Positions 15,411 to 28,700 of a stretch of DNA of 64,000 nt are shown in pieces. The notes beneath the pieces were generated by a model. The model made no database searches, had not been told where the DNA came from, and worked only from the letters and a program-made list of their open reading frames with translations. The position numbers and the translations under genes were made by a program. Location: the NCBI GenBank assembly GCA_028829895.1, contig CM054182.1, positions 89,227,046 to 89,291,045 of the forward strand, read 5' to 3'. The stretch is from Sinotaia quadrata. Its lineage: Eukaryota; Mollusca; Gastropoda; Architaenioglossa; Viviparidae. Position 1 is the stretch's first letter; the number at the start of each line of letters is the position of its first letter.

Positions 15411-16157
15411 GGAAGGAAGGAAGAGTTATAAAATGTGTGTGTTCTGTGACGTTCAGTCATATGGAAAAGAAAGTATAGTTGCTGGCAGGCGTTCAAATAT
15501 GTACAGTTTACCACAGACAAGCTCAATGTGGTTTTCTTGCTTTAGCAGTTTTCCTTTCTTCCGGACATATAAATCTCCAGTTATGTGTTCATCAAACTTA
15601 CAAAGTTTTGTTTTTCTTTTTTTTTTTTAAAATTTTAAAGCCATCCTTCCCCAAAACGATTCTGCGATGGCCTAACGAACTATCCCAAAGACTTAAACTG
15701 TGCACGATATATACCACTGGAAAGTTGCTGCACGAGTAAAACTGGCACTGATTAAATTTGGTCAGCCTAAAGTTGAAATTATTGCTTGAGGTGCTGATCC
15801 TCTATCGGCTTATGAAGATTATATATATATAACGCCAAATTTGCAACCAAATATTCAGTCAAAATCTTCCGAATAGTCCGCCATATTGCATAGTACAACT
15901 GACGTCATACATTGGTCGTCAGTGGAATAAGTAATACGGGTAATCAATACATAGGTATAATTTGTTGCATGAATTTATCACAGCAACCTTGTAGTGCTTC
16001 GAAAAATTAAGGCATGAAGTGAGCGAAACTCTCAAACTTACAGTCAAATTAAAGAAAAATATTATTAAACTATAATTAGGTGCTGCTTAATTAGGTAGCC
16101 ATTTTGTTTTTATAATTAACCCATGGATATGCAACTGAAATTTGTGTTCTTATAATT
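15411..16157. other. Intergenic, no gene recognised
   Basis: No coding signal. A perfect TGACGTCA palindrome sits at 15900-15907 in a slightly CpG-richer patch (15850-15950); with no gene nearby this is most likely fortuitous or part of an old repeat. Confidence 0.5.
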
Positions 16158-16619
16158 CAGTAGTTCCAAATGTTTTCGGACTCCCCCTTCTGGGTCCATA
16201 AACTCTTCCCCAGCGTCCCCCTCCCCCCTCCCCAGCAGAATAGTGATTTGCACGACTCACTACGGGAGATAATAACACAACAAAATTTGAATCAGTAACG
16301 TAATTAAACATTTATTCAGTAACAATTAAATGAGTATTTATTCAAAATTCAATTGAAGCTTTTTAAAAGTTTAATTAATTAAGTAAAACTGATGAACTTG
16401 ATCCAGTGATAATAGTGTTTTCAAAGTATTATAGTCATTGAGCAGAGCCTTAGATACCATATTTAGCAACTACTTCATTTTTCAATAAATTCAAAATGTG
16501 GTGGATGGCTTGATGAAATGATACCAGTTCCCAAAATGTAGGGTTCAAGGACACGGAAAAATCTTAAATCATCAGGTTTAGAGATCTTGGTTCGATTTCT
16601 ATGCTTTGAGCAAAGTGGA

Positions 16620-16815
16620 CGACCACACTGAAATTATGTTCTAGAAAATGTGGTGTTGGAAATACAACAAGTTTTTTGATCGCTGTCACAGTGCAGGACA
16701 GCGATCAGAAATTTCCTTTTGTAACCAAAACTCTTGCTGAATTAGTTCTTCCACTACCCTAACTTCATCAGTATCAGAAAATGGATTTATCACCCCATCT
16801 GTCATTTTAATCTAA
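16620..16815 (-). pseudogene. ZBED5-like hAT transposase, C-terminal fragment
   Basis: On the minus strand the frame reads GVINPFSDTDEVRVVEELIQ, similar to the acidic NPF...EELIEL segment of hAT transposases, and then SDRCPAL-stop-QRSKNLLYF, resembling the YPAL-x-x-A-LL-F stretch of the dimerisation domain. An internal TGA breaks it. It lies about 2.5 kb from the rest of the transposase, in the expected order and on the same strand. Confidence 0.5.
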
Positions 16816-17650
16816 TGAAGATTCTCAAATCGCCCAGATATATTTTATGAAGCATATCCAAATGGTCACAAAAGCCTTGCAGATTATAATCTTGTATCCC
16901 CACCTCTCACAGCTCAGATAGGACTGGAACAGCTTGCAGCGGAGTATGTTGCGCTTGCAAAAGAATTAATTTTGAAATAAAAGTAGAGACAACAGACTGA
17001 CCTCATTTTCATGCCACTTCACTTTTCATTGAACTTAGCAAGCATTTCTGATTAACAAAATAATGCCGTGCCTAATCCTTCTGAGTTCACCACCGACAAA
17101 CAAAAACTCAACAACACTGACAAGAAGTTCGTAAAAATGACACATAAAAGCCAATTAACTTCATTATGAAGCAACAAACGTTAAAAATCTTCATCATTCT
17201 CAATGCAGAACTTCCGGGAATAGTTGCTCATTGAGAATCTGTTGATTTAATTCACCGCATTAATGACAATATATATTTATTTATGCAGGTGATCACTAAA
17301 GGGTTTTGCAACCAAACGCTGATGATGAATGTCATAGAGCTATGTGCAAATTATGCCTGTTTTAATAACTAAAGTTTTATCTTGATTCATTTATTATTTT
17401 CTTCCATGTTTTCATTTTGTGTTATACATTTCTTATTGTTAGTGATTGTGACCGGGTGATGTAATGCCACGTCGTGCCATAAACGGATTTCTGACTTGTT
17501 AAAAAGGTTGCGGATGTGTTACAAGGGGTAACAGTCACTATAAATGGATTACAAACTGTCATGGAGTCATGGGCAAACTATGCCTGTCTTACTAACCAAA
17601 GTTTTATCTTCATTCATTTATTAACTTCTTTGATGTTTTCATTTTGCTCA

Positions 17651-18019
<369 letters not shown>

Positions 18020-19281
18020 GACCAGGTGACGTAATTGCAGTGTTGCGCCATAAGCCAATTACTGACTTGTTAGAAGTCCTGGGCATGTTAAAGGGGATAT
18101 CGGTAACTATAAGTGGATTACGAACTATGCTCGAATGGTTGTAAGGAGGGGTTGTTCAAACCTGACACTTGATAACCTTGGTTAATAGTGTTTTCCCACT
18201 GCTGATTTATGGATTTACATAAATAACAAGAGAATTAAATTGGGAATTCATTCATGACAGCGAGGCTGCATTTATTTCTCTGAATTGAAGATAAATTCGC
18301 CAAATATTCAGACAAAGGTAACATTGATTTCTTAGTAATTAACTGTATTTTATTAAGAATGTTGTAGCGTGATCTTGTATTTTCTTATTGTGATTGATAT
18401 GAATTATTGCTATTTTCTCTTGATGTTGTGGCCAGAGAATAGAGTGAAATCAAGTTAACACATGTTCTGTAATTGGTAATAATTCACTGAGATGTATAAT
18501 GCTTTTGTTAGATGCTATCTCTCATCTCCACTGAAATAAATATTAATTTGATGATTGTAAAATGCATGTGCACGTTTGAAACATTTATGTTGATGTAATA
18601 ATTGTAACCCACGTTTATATCTATATTTTTATTATAATTGTAACATGCTTGTGCATGGTTTAGATCATTCCTAGTTTCATTGTAAAAATATGAAGTGAGC
18701 TCAAAATTGTAATAGGACACCTATTGTCTCTTACCACTATGTACGGATCTGCGAATTGTAGGTTCATCGCTGATGGAAATAATTATTATTGTTTCAGAGG
18801 AGGTTTCAGTTTGGCATTTCAGTCAATGTTTGTTTTCTATGGCTATTGAGCTAAGAACCTAATGCCAAGGTGCGCTATTCATGCAGGTGAGTTAAGTGAA
18901 GCCCAAAGTTGGTCAAAGTATTCAACGATGGGCTGTTGATGAGTGAGTTGCCAAAGGACCCTTCCACCAACTGATGACATAGATAAGTGGGCGTCTGACA
19001 AACTGAGATCAGAATTCATGTTACAATCCATATAAATATTCAAAGACAGAATAGGTGGTCCAATGACCTTTGTATTTATATGTATTGATTTATGGATTCA
19101 CTATTTTGTAAAATATTCAAATATTATATTTTTGTTATTATAATAATGGAGATTGATTAATTATTAGAGAGAGAGAGACCAAAGGATAATTGGAGCTGTG
19201 TACGAGTGATTTTGTATGCATAATTAGTTGTTATTAGGATATGCAATATTACACAGATTCATCTGTCACTATAATTATTAT

Positions 19282-20239
19282 CTAAACCGAGAGAATTAAT
19301 TTGTGGAGACTGAAGGGCGAGTTTGACAACCAGTCTGTCATCAGCATAGGTGTAACGTTAAAATTAACCACTTTAAAATCCTCTTGCTGAGAGAGGGTCT
19401 TTAAACGAATACTTTGAATGTAACAATAAAAATGACAGTGAACGGTAAAGACTTTAGGCACTGCTTTTTTCAAGGGAAGCAGCACAACCACGGCAAAGAC
19501 TTTAGGGCTTAGGCACTGCTTTTTTCAAGGGAAGCAACACAACTACGGTAGCGACCAGTCACTGATGGTGACGCTGCACAAGAAAGTATTTTAGTACGGG
19601 GAATTAATTTCCTTGTCTTCGAAGAACTGCTCAGCAAAACAAAATAGCGACGTCCCCTTAGTATCAGTTTTTGCCTGCAAATAGCAAAGGCGTATGTCAA
19701 AGTCCTTGCAAAATAGCAACAGTTGAGCCAAACTGTCACCTTTTAAAAAGTTTATCGAAGCGAGAAGCACAGATTTGTTACCTGATAAGTTGATTCCTCC
19801 AGCTTTAAGGCAAATTTTACTGCTAAGTATCCTGCACAACTTCCACATTCTCAGATATTTCCTATACGTCACTGAATTACTGCTGAGAGGAGTCGTCATT
19901 ATATCGTTTAGTGACTTATGCAAATCTTGCTAAATGCTGGTAGAATGAACTCTTCGCCAGCTGTATGTGGCTTTCCAAACTTTAGCAATCAACATTGAAA
20001 TATGTGATGCTTGCCAATCATCAGTATTTTGTTGAGAAGAATTGCAAAACATGCCTAAGTGATTGGGGAAAAGTCAAGTTCTTATCTACCTTGTCAGAAT
20101 ATGTCTTCTTTAAATGTTCAACTAGTCTGGAATGCATCATTGTCTCATCAGGAGAAAAAAAAATGTTTTCGCAATGGTAATATTTCAAATATTCCAAACT
20201 ATATTGTCCATATTTCTTTGATTTCTCTGCTTCTGCCAT
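19282..20239 (-). pseudogene. ZBED5-like hAT transposase, N-terminal and central part, broken
   Basis: From 20239 the frame reads MAEAEKSKKYGQYSLEYLKY, then HSRLVEHLKKTYSDKVDKNL, matching the end of the BED zinc finger and following helix of ZBED5/FAM200-type hAT transposases. The finger's cysteines are mostly lost. Later frames give PLSSNSVTYR, LLFCKDF, FFEDKEI, VTGRYRS and KVFTVHCHFY. These appear in the order expected for that family, whose cognates include PLSNNT-SRRI, TFFEDKEI, MTGR and THC-x-HRE. Stops and at least three frameshifts separate the blocks. An in-place 48-bp duplication at 19443-19545 adds damage. The protein cannot be functional. In living elements this enzyme cuts and pastes DNA in the nucleus. 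Confidence 0.7.
19443..19545. repeat. Tandem duplication of a 48-bp segment
   Basis: Two head-to-tail copies contain AAAGACTTTAGG, CACTGC, a T6 run and CAAGGGAAGCA.CACAAC. The second copy carries a few extra bases. It lies within the hAT pseudogene. Confidence 0.8.
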
Positions 20240-20679
20240 AATTATTCTGAAACGAGGGGAATTTAATGATTACATGTTAAAGAAATAACACCCAAATAAG
20301 TGCATATGTACCATTATCATCACCACATCTTAAAAATAAATATTTATGACAAAACAATGTATGAAGCAGGAATAAATACAGAGAAATCCCTCAATAATAA
20401 TATTCTTAACCAGTAAATGGTGAATCAACAAGAGAGTGAAAATAGCACCAAGTTGTATCGCCAACCAGAATAGACCCTTTTTCCTGACCAATCAAAGTTT
20501 GCACTAAGATTTAATATTAGGCCTTTTTTTTTTTTTAAACCAATCAAATGTGCAGCAAACTTAGAACCACAAAGTCCACTCAAACAACAAGGCGCCTCAG
20601 CGAAAATTCACCTTTATTTATTCTTTAATTATAAGTATAAACATAATAAACAAACTCTAATCCTAACATAGTGTTGCCA

Positions 20680-20979
20680 TAGGGTTGCTACTGGAGCATA
20701 CATAATCGGTCAGTGATAGTGTAGGGTTGCTACTGGAGCATACATAATCGGTCAGTGATAGTGTAGGGTTGCTAGTGGAGCATCCATAATCGGTCGGTGA
20801 TAGTGTAGGGTTGCTACTGGAGCATCCATAATCGGTCGGTGATAGTGTAGGGTTGCTACTGGAGCATACATAATCGGTCAGTGATAGTGTAGGGTTGCTA
20901 CTGGAGCAATCGGTCAGTGATAGTGTAGGGTTGCTACTGGAGCAATCGGTCAGTGATAGTGTAGGGTTACTACTGGAGC
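20680..20979. repeat. 42-bp minisatellite, five full and two shortened copies
   Basis: Unit TAGGGTTGCTACTGGAGCAT followed by ACATAATCGG and TCAGTGATAGTG. Five copies are 42 bp (20680-20889). The next two are 36 bp, both lacking TACATA after GGAGCA (20890-20961), and an 18-bp partial copy ends the array. Copies 3 and 4 share CATCCATAATCGGTCGG variants. Confidence 0.92.
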
Positions 20980-21144
20980 CTCTACTTATTAAAAAAAAAA
21001 AAGGAAAGATTCGAAAGCGAAGAGCAGTACACCTTTAAATAAGAAGCAAGGAAGGTGTGTCTCTCTTGTCAGTCTCCTGCTCCCCTTCATTTGCCTATTA
21101 TTGCATTCTTATACCCCATCCCCAGTACCCTTTGGGAACCACAA

Positions 21145-21475
21145 TTCTAAATGATATATTAAGGCTCGATCACAGTTACCTATATTATATGTTGCTTTGA
21201 TTTAATTTATTTCAGTCTAACGTCTGTGCGTACAAGTACTTTTATAGCAGAATCCATTCTGTTTGCAAGTTTATGTGCATGCGTAACGAACACAAGCAAC
21301 CCACATATATACAAAAGTGCCAGACTAACTCGCAGGTACCCTGTATCATATATTTATTCATTAAAATCCGCCTCTCTTCCGAGCCATTACCATTTTGTTT
21401 AGTTTTTGTCAGAAATCCATACCACGTGGAACACAAGTTCTCGTCCTTTAGTCCTATCATTAAACCACGGACGTA
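21145..21475. other. Short intergenic stretch before TMEM180, no gene
   Basis: No coding signal beyond short random frames. The right end probably includes the TMEM180 promoter, but no element is assigned. Confidence 0.45.
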
Positions 21476-21565
21476 AACAAATTACGTCCAAAGGAGTGAT
21501 TTCCCTTGTACATCGCGGTGAGTAGATAGTTACTTATTGATCCTCTGTGTTGGTCATCTATACTG
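21476..21565 (+). other. Candidate 5' UTR exon of TMEM180
   Basis: A CpG-bearing stretch (ACGTCC, CATCGCGGTG) ends in ACTG followed by a consensus donor GTAAGT at 21566. A strong acceptor (TTTTCATTTACCAG, ending 22667) lies upstream of the TMEM180 start codon. The left boundary is unknown and transcription start is a guess. Confidence 0.4.
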
Positions 21566-21994
21566 GTAAGTGACCGCATAAATATGTAAAATTTTTGCTG
21601 AAATGAGTTTTAGTGTTGTTCTTTTGAGTTATTTTCTTTATTTCATAAACTACGTTAGCTAAGGCTCTTGCCTTGTTTATTAAACTTAAGAGTGGTCGCG
21701 AATATATCTACCGGTATATGTTCATATACAACCAGACGGTTTCGGATACAACTTTTAGAGCTTTTATATTTTAGAGTGCTTCATTGTTAATTTTTAGTTT
21801 AATAATGATTTTAAAAAATCCTTGTGAACTTGCAAGTTTTGTCTTTTCCATTTGCTCGTTGAGTAAAATGCGCATTTGGCAGTTATGTGTAGGCCTACTT
21901 AACAGGACTAGGCCCTGACGATTAATAGGCCTATATATTATTATTTATAGCAAATAGGCCTATATAATAAATTACTGCTTTTACTAATCCTAAA

Positions 21995-22125
21995 TATTTC
22001 AGCTTAAATACACAAGTGGATATTGGATTTAATCTATAACTAATTAATTTTATTCTAATCCTAAATATTTCACCTTACATACACAAATGGAGATTGGAAT
22101 TAATCTATAAATATTTTTGAATTTT
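21995..22125. repeat. Tandem duplication of an approximately 75-bp unit
   Basis: Two adjacent copies contain CTAATCCTAAATATTTCA, TACACAA.TGGA and TTAATCTATAA. They lie in the presumed first intron of TMEM180. Confidence 0.75.
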
Positions 22126-22782
22126 ATTCTGTGTTGTAAACAAACTTGTTTGAGAGTTTCATTTTATATTTCCTTATTGTTCATTAGTTTTATCAACAGA
22201 TTTTTATTTTTATTTTTAGTAACTATTTTGTTTGAGAGATGTTAACACCTTCGTTGGGATTACAAGTAACAAAGTTCTTTAAGAACTGCATAGGCAATCT
22301 TTGTGAGATTGATAAAATGTTTAATTCACTTTAGTTGTATGTTTTTGGAACCAGTAGCTGTTAATTTATTTCCCCACTGTACTTTGTAGCAATAGCAAAA
22401 GCAGTGAAATTTTTTAAATGTCTTTCTAATTAACTATGATCACATTAGTAGATTTTAAATGTTGAAATTAGGAACAACTGACAACAACTATTTATTATAC
22501 AGATGTTGCCATTTATTTTTTTTCAATTCAGGTTAGACTATTTTAATTTTTCTCTTTACATTAGTCTTGTTTATTTATGTTGTATTTTTTTAATGCCAGT
22601 TCTATTCATTTTATTAAATAATTTAATTATATCTTTAACTATTTTGTATTTTCTTTTCATTTACCAGAACAAACACTGGAGCAGGCAATTACAGATTAGT
22701 ATAGCTGTTTTTACCAGTTGTTGACAAGATGCTGAAACAGTTGACTATAAAAACATATTGACATGTATGAAAACATAAGTTC

Positions 22783-25700
22783 ATGTATATGTATTCAAGC
22801 AAAAACAAATTATACATGATGAAGTTGCGAGGAGGGCCACTTGCCTATTGTGCCCTTAGTATGGGATTTGCAATGATGAGTAGGGCCTTTGGATTTTACT
22901 ATGTGAAAGTCTTTCTAAACTACTATAATGTTAAAGAATCTTGGTTTCACATGTCACAGATACTATACATGGTCTGGAATGCTGTGAATGATCCTTTGTT
23001 TGCACTGATACAGGACAACACCAATTTTTTGCTTACAAGGACACGTCGAGAGGGTATTCTTTATACGGCCCCTCTCTTTGCTCTTTCCTTTCTGATACCA
23101 TGGATTAGATTTGGAACAAGCGATGTCGCTGTTGGAATACATCTGATGATATCTCTTTGCCTTTATGATACAATGTTTACATTTGTTGGCCTTTTATCAT
23201 GCTGTTTATTCACCGAACTGTCTGCTGACCAAAATGACAGGCTCATGTTAACAAGATATGCCACTGTAGCACATCTTATAGGATCACAGAGTGTTCTGAT
23301 TTTGGAGTATTCATCACAGAGTTTGCGAAACTTTACTGCTTTTCAGGCCACAACATTCTGCATTGCTTTATGTTCATGTCTTCTTATGATATACACTGGA
23401 CTTAATGCACACACTAAGTATGACTTGGATGCAAGAAAAGAAGTGAAGGAGACAGAAAAAGAGCAGAAGAGTGAACAGGTACCAGAACTACCAGAAACGG
23501 AGGAACCATTTTGGAGAAAATCTTGGCAGGTCCTCAAGGAGAGAAATTTCATATCTTTTGTCATTACCAACTTTTTCCAAGAATTTCATAAATCTTTTCT
23601 ATCCAGTTTCACTGCCATTATGTGCGATTACCTGGTTCCAACAAGCCATGTCCCATTGGGCATTCGCAGTACCTTTTATGGGATGACAAGCACAGTTGGG
23701 GAGGTGAGATTGTGTTTTGAATAATGATAATGGTGAATTTTTATAGTGGTTCATGACAGATGGGATTGCTAAACACTTTACAACCAAAATCACGTTGACT
23801 GGGTTAGGTTTTGAACCCATAATCTCTTGCATGAAAATCCTCCACAGACCTCTGTATTGCCCAGCTCCTATCCCCAGATATGTAATTTGACTTAATAAAG
23901 GCAATAAATATTAGTGAGTGACATATGGACACATTTCATTAATTGAATGTGTACACAAATGCCACTTAGTTAATGATTATTATTAATTATTTAATCATTC
24001 ACAACTAATTACAAGTGATGAGAATCTTAATTTATGTTATTAATAATTCTCCACTTGTCTCTCTCACCTGGCGGATATGCGGGCACTGTAAATGTTTTCT
24101 CTCTTCCACAACATTAAAGACAATGTTTACCGTCACACAGTGTTTGCATAGATGGAACTCTCCTTACTAAAGGAGAAGACAAATCCATCTTTAATCTATA
24201 TTTATGCATTATTAAACTAAAGACTCTGCCAAAACAAAGACCCCCAGAAGATTGAATAACTAACTAATGTACTAACTTATTAAGACTGTAACAGAAATAT
24301 GTCAGTATGGGTGAATTCTGTACACTCTTTTACTCTCTTCCAGTTAATTTTTTTGTAGTTTTATGATCAGAACTCTTTTTACATTGCACAGGTCTTTTGC
24401 TTTTTTTTTTTAAATTCATATTCAGCATTTACTACTGTATACCAGTATTTGAAAACTAATGTTAGTCTTAATGAGAATATATATGCATCTGTGCACAAAT
24501 ACACAATATTTATCTAATTAGGTTGTTTTGAACATATGTCAAATTCTGGTGTACATTTATTTATTATAAATCTGAGTAAATTTGTGAATAGCTTAAGATT
24601 TCAAAGTCTCTTAATTTTAACTTATGCCTTCTTTTTCTCCCCCCCCCCCCCCCATCTCAGCTTTTAGTGATCTTTGGTGCTCCAGTTGTTGGACAACTTG
24701 GTTACTTCCGTGCAATCCGCTACAATTTTGTGTGGAAGATTTTTGGTGGAATCACCATGTATTTGATTGGAGCTTCAAACCCATGGCTGATCATGCTCTT
24801 CATTTTGCTGGACACGTAAGAATAAGGCAGGGGCATATCAAATGTAACCCTTTTGGACCAACCTTTCATAATTATAATTAAGCAAAAAGAAATCAGTAAG
24901 AAATATTTTCTGTTTCACAGGTTGCCATGTTAGCATGACTTCTCATGGTATTAATTATTACAGTTAAAATCTTATTTCTTTTGCCTTAAAAGAAAAAGGT
25001 GTGTTTTATTTATTTTATAAAACAATTGATTTTTTATAGTAATACTTGAGCATTTTTATTTAAGTTTGCAAGTGCACCAACCTAAATTATTGGCTTTTGC
25101 TTGTTTTTTCCCTAGGAGCTTTGCTGGAGCCACCTTTACACTTTTCAATATGCCTTTAGCAGACATCGCTGATCATGATAAGGAGAAATACAAACGAAAG
25201 TAAAGATTTGTCTTAATATTAAATATGCCTTCAATAGACTTTGTTAATATTGATAAGGAGAAATACAAGCAAAAGTAATGGTTGTGTTTTAATATTAAGT
25301 ATATCTATAATGTATTGCTAATCATGATAAGGTGAAATACAAGCAAAAGTAGGTTTTGTTTGAATATTGAATATGCCTTAACAGATATTTCTAATTATTA
25401 TTTGAAATACATTTGAAAGTAAGGTTTTATCAAGATGTATCATGTCTGTTAAATATACTGCCTTTAACAGACATGATACATCTTGATAAGGAATATGCAA
25501 ATGAAAGTAAACTTTTGTCTCAATATTAAATATGCAGACATCGCTAATCATGATAAGGAAAAATACAAATAAAAGCAAGATTTTGACATTTAATAGAATT
25601 AAATTTTAAAAGTATCTAGCAGTAATAAAATTACTCTTTAAGGAATACTGGTTTTCAAAGCTGCACAAAACACATTTTTGAACTTTACTTTTGATTAGTC

Positions 25701-28700
25701 ATTTTAGTTCGATCTCTACTTTAGCATTGATTGTATCATTCTGGTCTTAAATGAAGGTTGTTGTTGAAAAGAGTAATGTTTCTATGGCACTATGGTGGGA
25801 CGCTAGCCACTCGTTCCAACAGGATTCTTGATGACGGTGCCCAAATTTGTAACTAAGCATCAAAATTAATCTGAGATGCGATCAAAAAAGACTATATTTT
25901 AATAGGTTTCAAGTTGTATTTTCTTGTTTTTACAGGAATATGATGTTGCTGTCTAGCACGCTGAAGTTTTAAAATTATAAGAGACTGAGCTAAACTCTAA
26001 AAGATGACAATTGGAGAGACGTGGATGCTAATTTTCATTGGGTTCTCAAAAATAAATAAGACAGCAGAGTATATAATTTTCTTAGACATTGTTAATAGTG
26101 GTATCCCCTATTCAGGTCTGGTCAATGAGCTGGATGAGATTGTGTGGTATAGCCCTGGTGAGTTTCAATGAAAAAAAACCTGGCCACAATAAAACATGTT
26201 TATGGAGGTGAAGGAGAAAGATTGTTTGGTGGTAGTGGCCTTCTAATATTACAGTAATTTAATATAGTTAGAGCACTTAGCTCTTAGGTTGGTTTTCTTT
26301 TTAGGTGATTGCCAGATATTTCACAGTTGGACTTTTTGTAAAAGGACATTTCACCCTAAGACTTTTGGCAAATCAGTAAATTTTTTGAAGGGCGGATTTT
26401 GGTATATCGGGTTTGAAGCGCATTTGGTAGATGATTTAATGAGTAAATATTTACTTTAGACTGAGATATTTGGGGCTATGAGCAATGTTCCCATTAGGTA
26501 ATTGGACTGCTCATATGTGCATATAGCAAACAAAGATAGTTTTATTGGGTGAAGTAAATATAATATATGCCAGAATCTGTAACCCTTCTCCACCCACAGA
26601 CCTCCCAAACAGTATCTCACATAAGCACCAGGCAAATGACCTATTGTTCATCTGGCAATTATTAAGTAATTACCCATGTGTTCATTTGTCATTGTTACTG
26701 CTCTTAAGCTCACAAACAAAACATCATCCCATAGAGTGAAAAAAAGTCAGTCATTTATTAAGCTCACAAACAAAACATCATCCCATAGAGTGAAAAAAAG
26801 TCAGTCATTTATTTTTAGTATGACATATGTTTACTCATCACAATAATACTACCTTTGTCTGCCATGTGTGTTTCAGACTGTAAAAACTAAACATTTACTC
26901 CATTAAAAGACCTGTTATGTTTTTCCACTTTTGGGGGCAATGCCATGTATATCTGCTCGTATGGCATGTGACTTTAAAAACATTAGTTTGTATGTCTCTT
27001 GTGTTTGAAAACAAATATTTATATCTCTCCTACTGAGTTAGATGAACATTTGCAATATCACAGAGGTAGATAAGCATTTTCATTTATTTCTCTGTATATC
27101 CTTTGATATACTGTATTTAGTTTTAGGAGGATAACAAACAGTCTAGCAAGTGATCATCCATCATGTAAATGTTGTGTTATCTTTCTCATCAATTAATCCC
27201 ATTGACTGTGCTTTTATTTTATAGTACATAGCAGGTCAGGGGTTATCCAATTATAAAGAAAAACTTTCAGAGGTTTTCTAAATATCAACCAAACCATGAA
27301 AGACAACCCATTTTTCAATTGGACAAAATCATGATTTAGTTGATACTAAATTTGTTATGGCTTGTAATCTCATGTCATAGTTGTAAATTTTGTAAACAGA
27401 AAACTTCACATGATTTCTGAGAGTTTCTTTTGTTTTAAAATTTAATTAAGGAAAGTAATATTTAAGGTATTAAATAGACTTAGACTGGCTTTTCTTAGGT
27501 TCCCAACGGTTTCAAAATTATGCCTGAAGTATATATTAATTAAATTAAAATCTGACTGGAATGAGTTTTGATTGATTCTTAATTTCTTTTGATGGTTTTT
27601 CTTAGTTAATGTGTTGTATTGAATACCATTCAGTTGTAGTTGGTTATGAATTGTGAGATGTAGCACTAAGTTATATATAAAGGTATATATTGTTAACCTT
27701 TGACATTCTACTCTGCAAAATAATGCTTTGGAATAATATATATTTTTTATTTTTAATAATCATTTCACTTTTGCATGACTAATGATTTTTTAAGAAGTAC
27801 CAAAAAGAATACCAGAAAAGCAAAAAGTATATTCTTCACCAAATGATTTTAAAATCTGTTAATGATTTTGTGTTAGGCATCCTATATCCTCCACGGTTTT
27901 TGGAACCAATGCACTGGTGGTGAAGCCAGCCCTCTCTTTATCACCCATGCTTGTGGTGACAATCCTCAACTATTATGGATATGATAAGTTGAAGGTATAC
28001 TTAATTTTTGTTGTTTCAGCTTTTTAATTAGACAAACTGTGAATTGCTTAATTTACATTAAACACTAGATATTGTTTGTGCCTTTTTTTTAACGGAACCT
28101 TGCCAGATGCTTGCTTGGGATGAACTTTTCTTAAGGAGATTGTGTGTCAATAGGGTGATGGTCACATTATGAAACTAACTTGGAAAATTATGCAGTCAGT
28201 TGTGTATAATTCAGTTATACTTGATTTGAACTATAATAACAAAATATAATCAAAACCTAAGACATATAAACAAACTTTCTTGCTTGGAATGAAATTGGAT
28301 ATTATGAAAAATTTTCAAAACAGACAAGATCTTACTACAAAAAGCTATCCTTTCTCTTCTGGCCTCATCTGTGATAATTTTATTCAACATAATGAAGAAG
28401 AAAAGGGTTTTAATCATTATGCTTTCCTTTAATTTTATGTCTAGAGAAGTATAATAGAAGATCTAAATGGAGCACCTTACATTTGCTTAATTTCACAAAA
28501 AACAAACCACCAGTTTGAAGATTGAATTCAATATGATGCACTGATTGTTTAGATTTTGCTTCAGATGTATTGCAAGTTTGAAGTATTCTTTTTAATTACA
28601 AGACACTTTCAAATTAAGACACAGTTATTTGTTTTTCCTTCTTTGTTTAAAAAGAAAAAAATTAATTTGAATCAATCATTACAACTGATATTTATATTTA

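Noticed and set aside
15301..15739. Lysine/methionine-rich and serine-rich open frames
   Set aside because: Produced by AGAA and GATGAC simple repeats; no splice or family evidence.
15900..15907. Perfect cAMP-response-element palindrome TGACGTCA
   Set aside because: No gene start nearby; a single 8-bp match in 64 kb is not evidence of function.
20680..20979. Regular repeats that could be mistaken for a CRISPR array
   Set aside because: Units are contiguous with no unique spacers, and the genome is eukaryotic.
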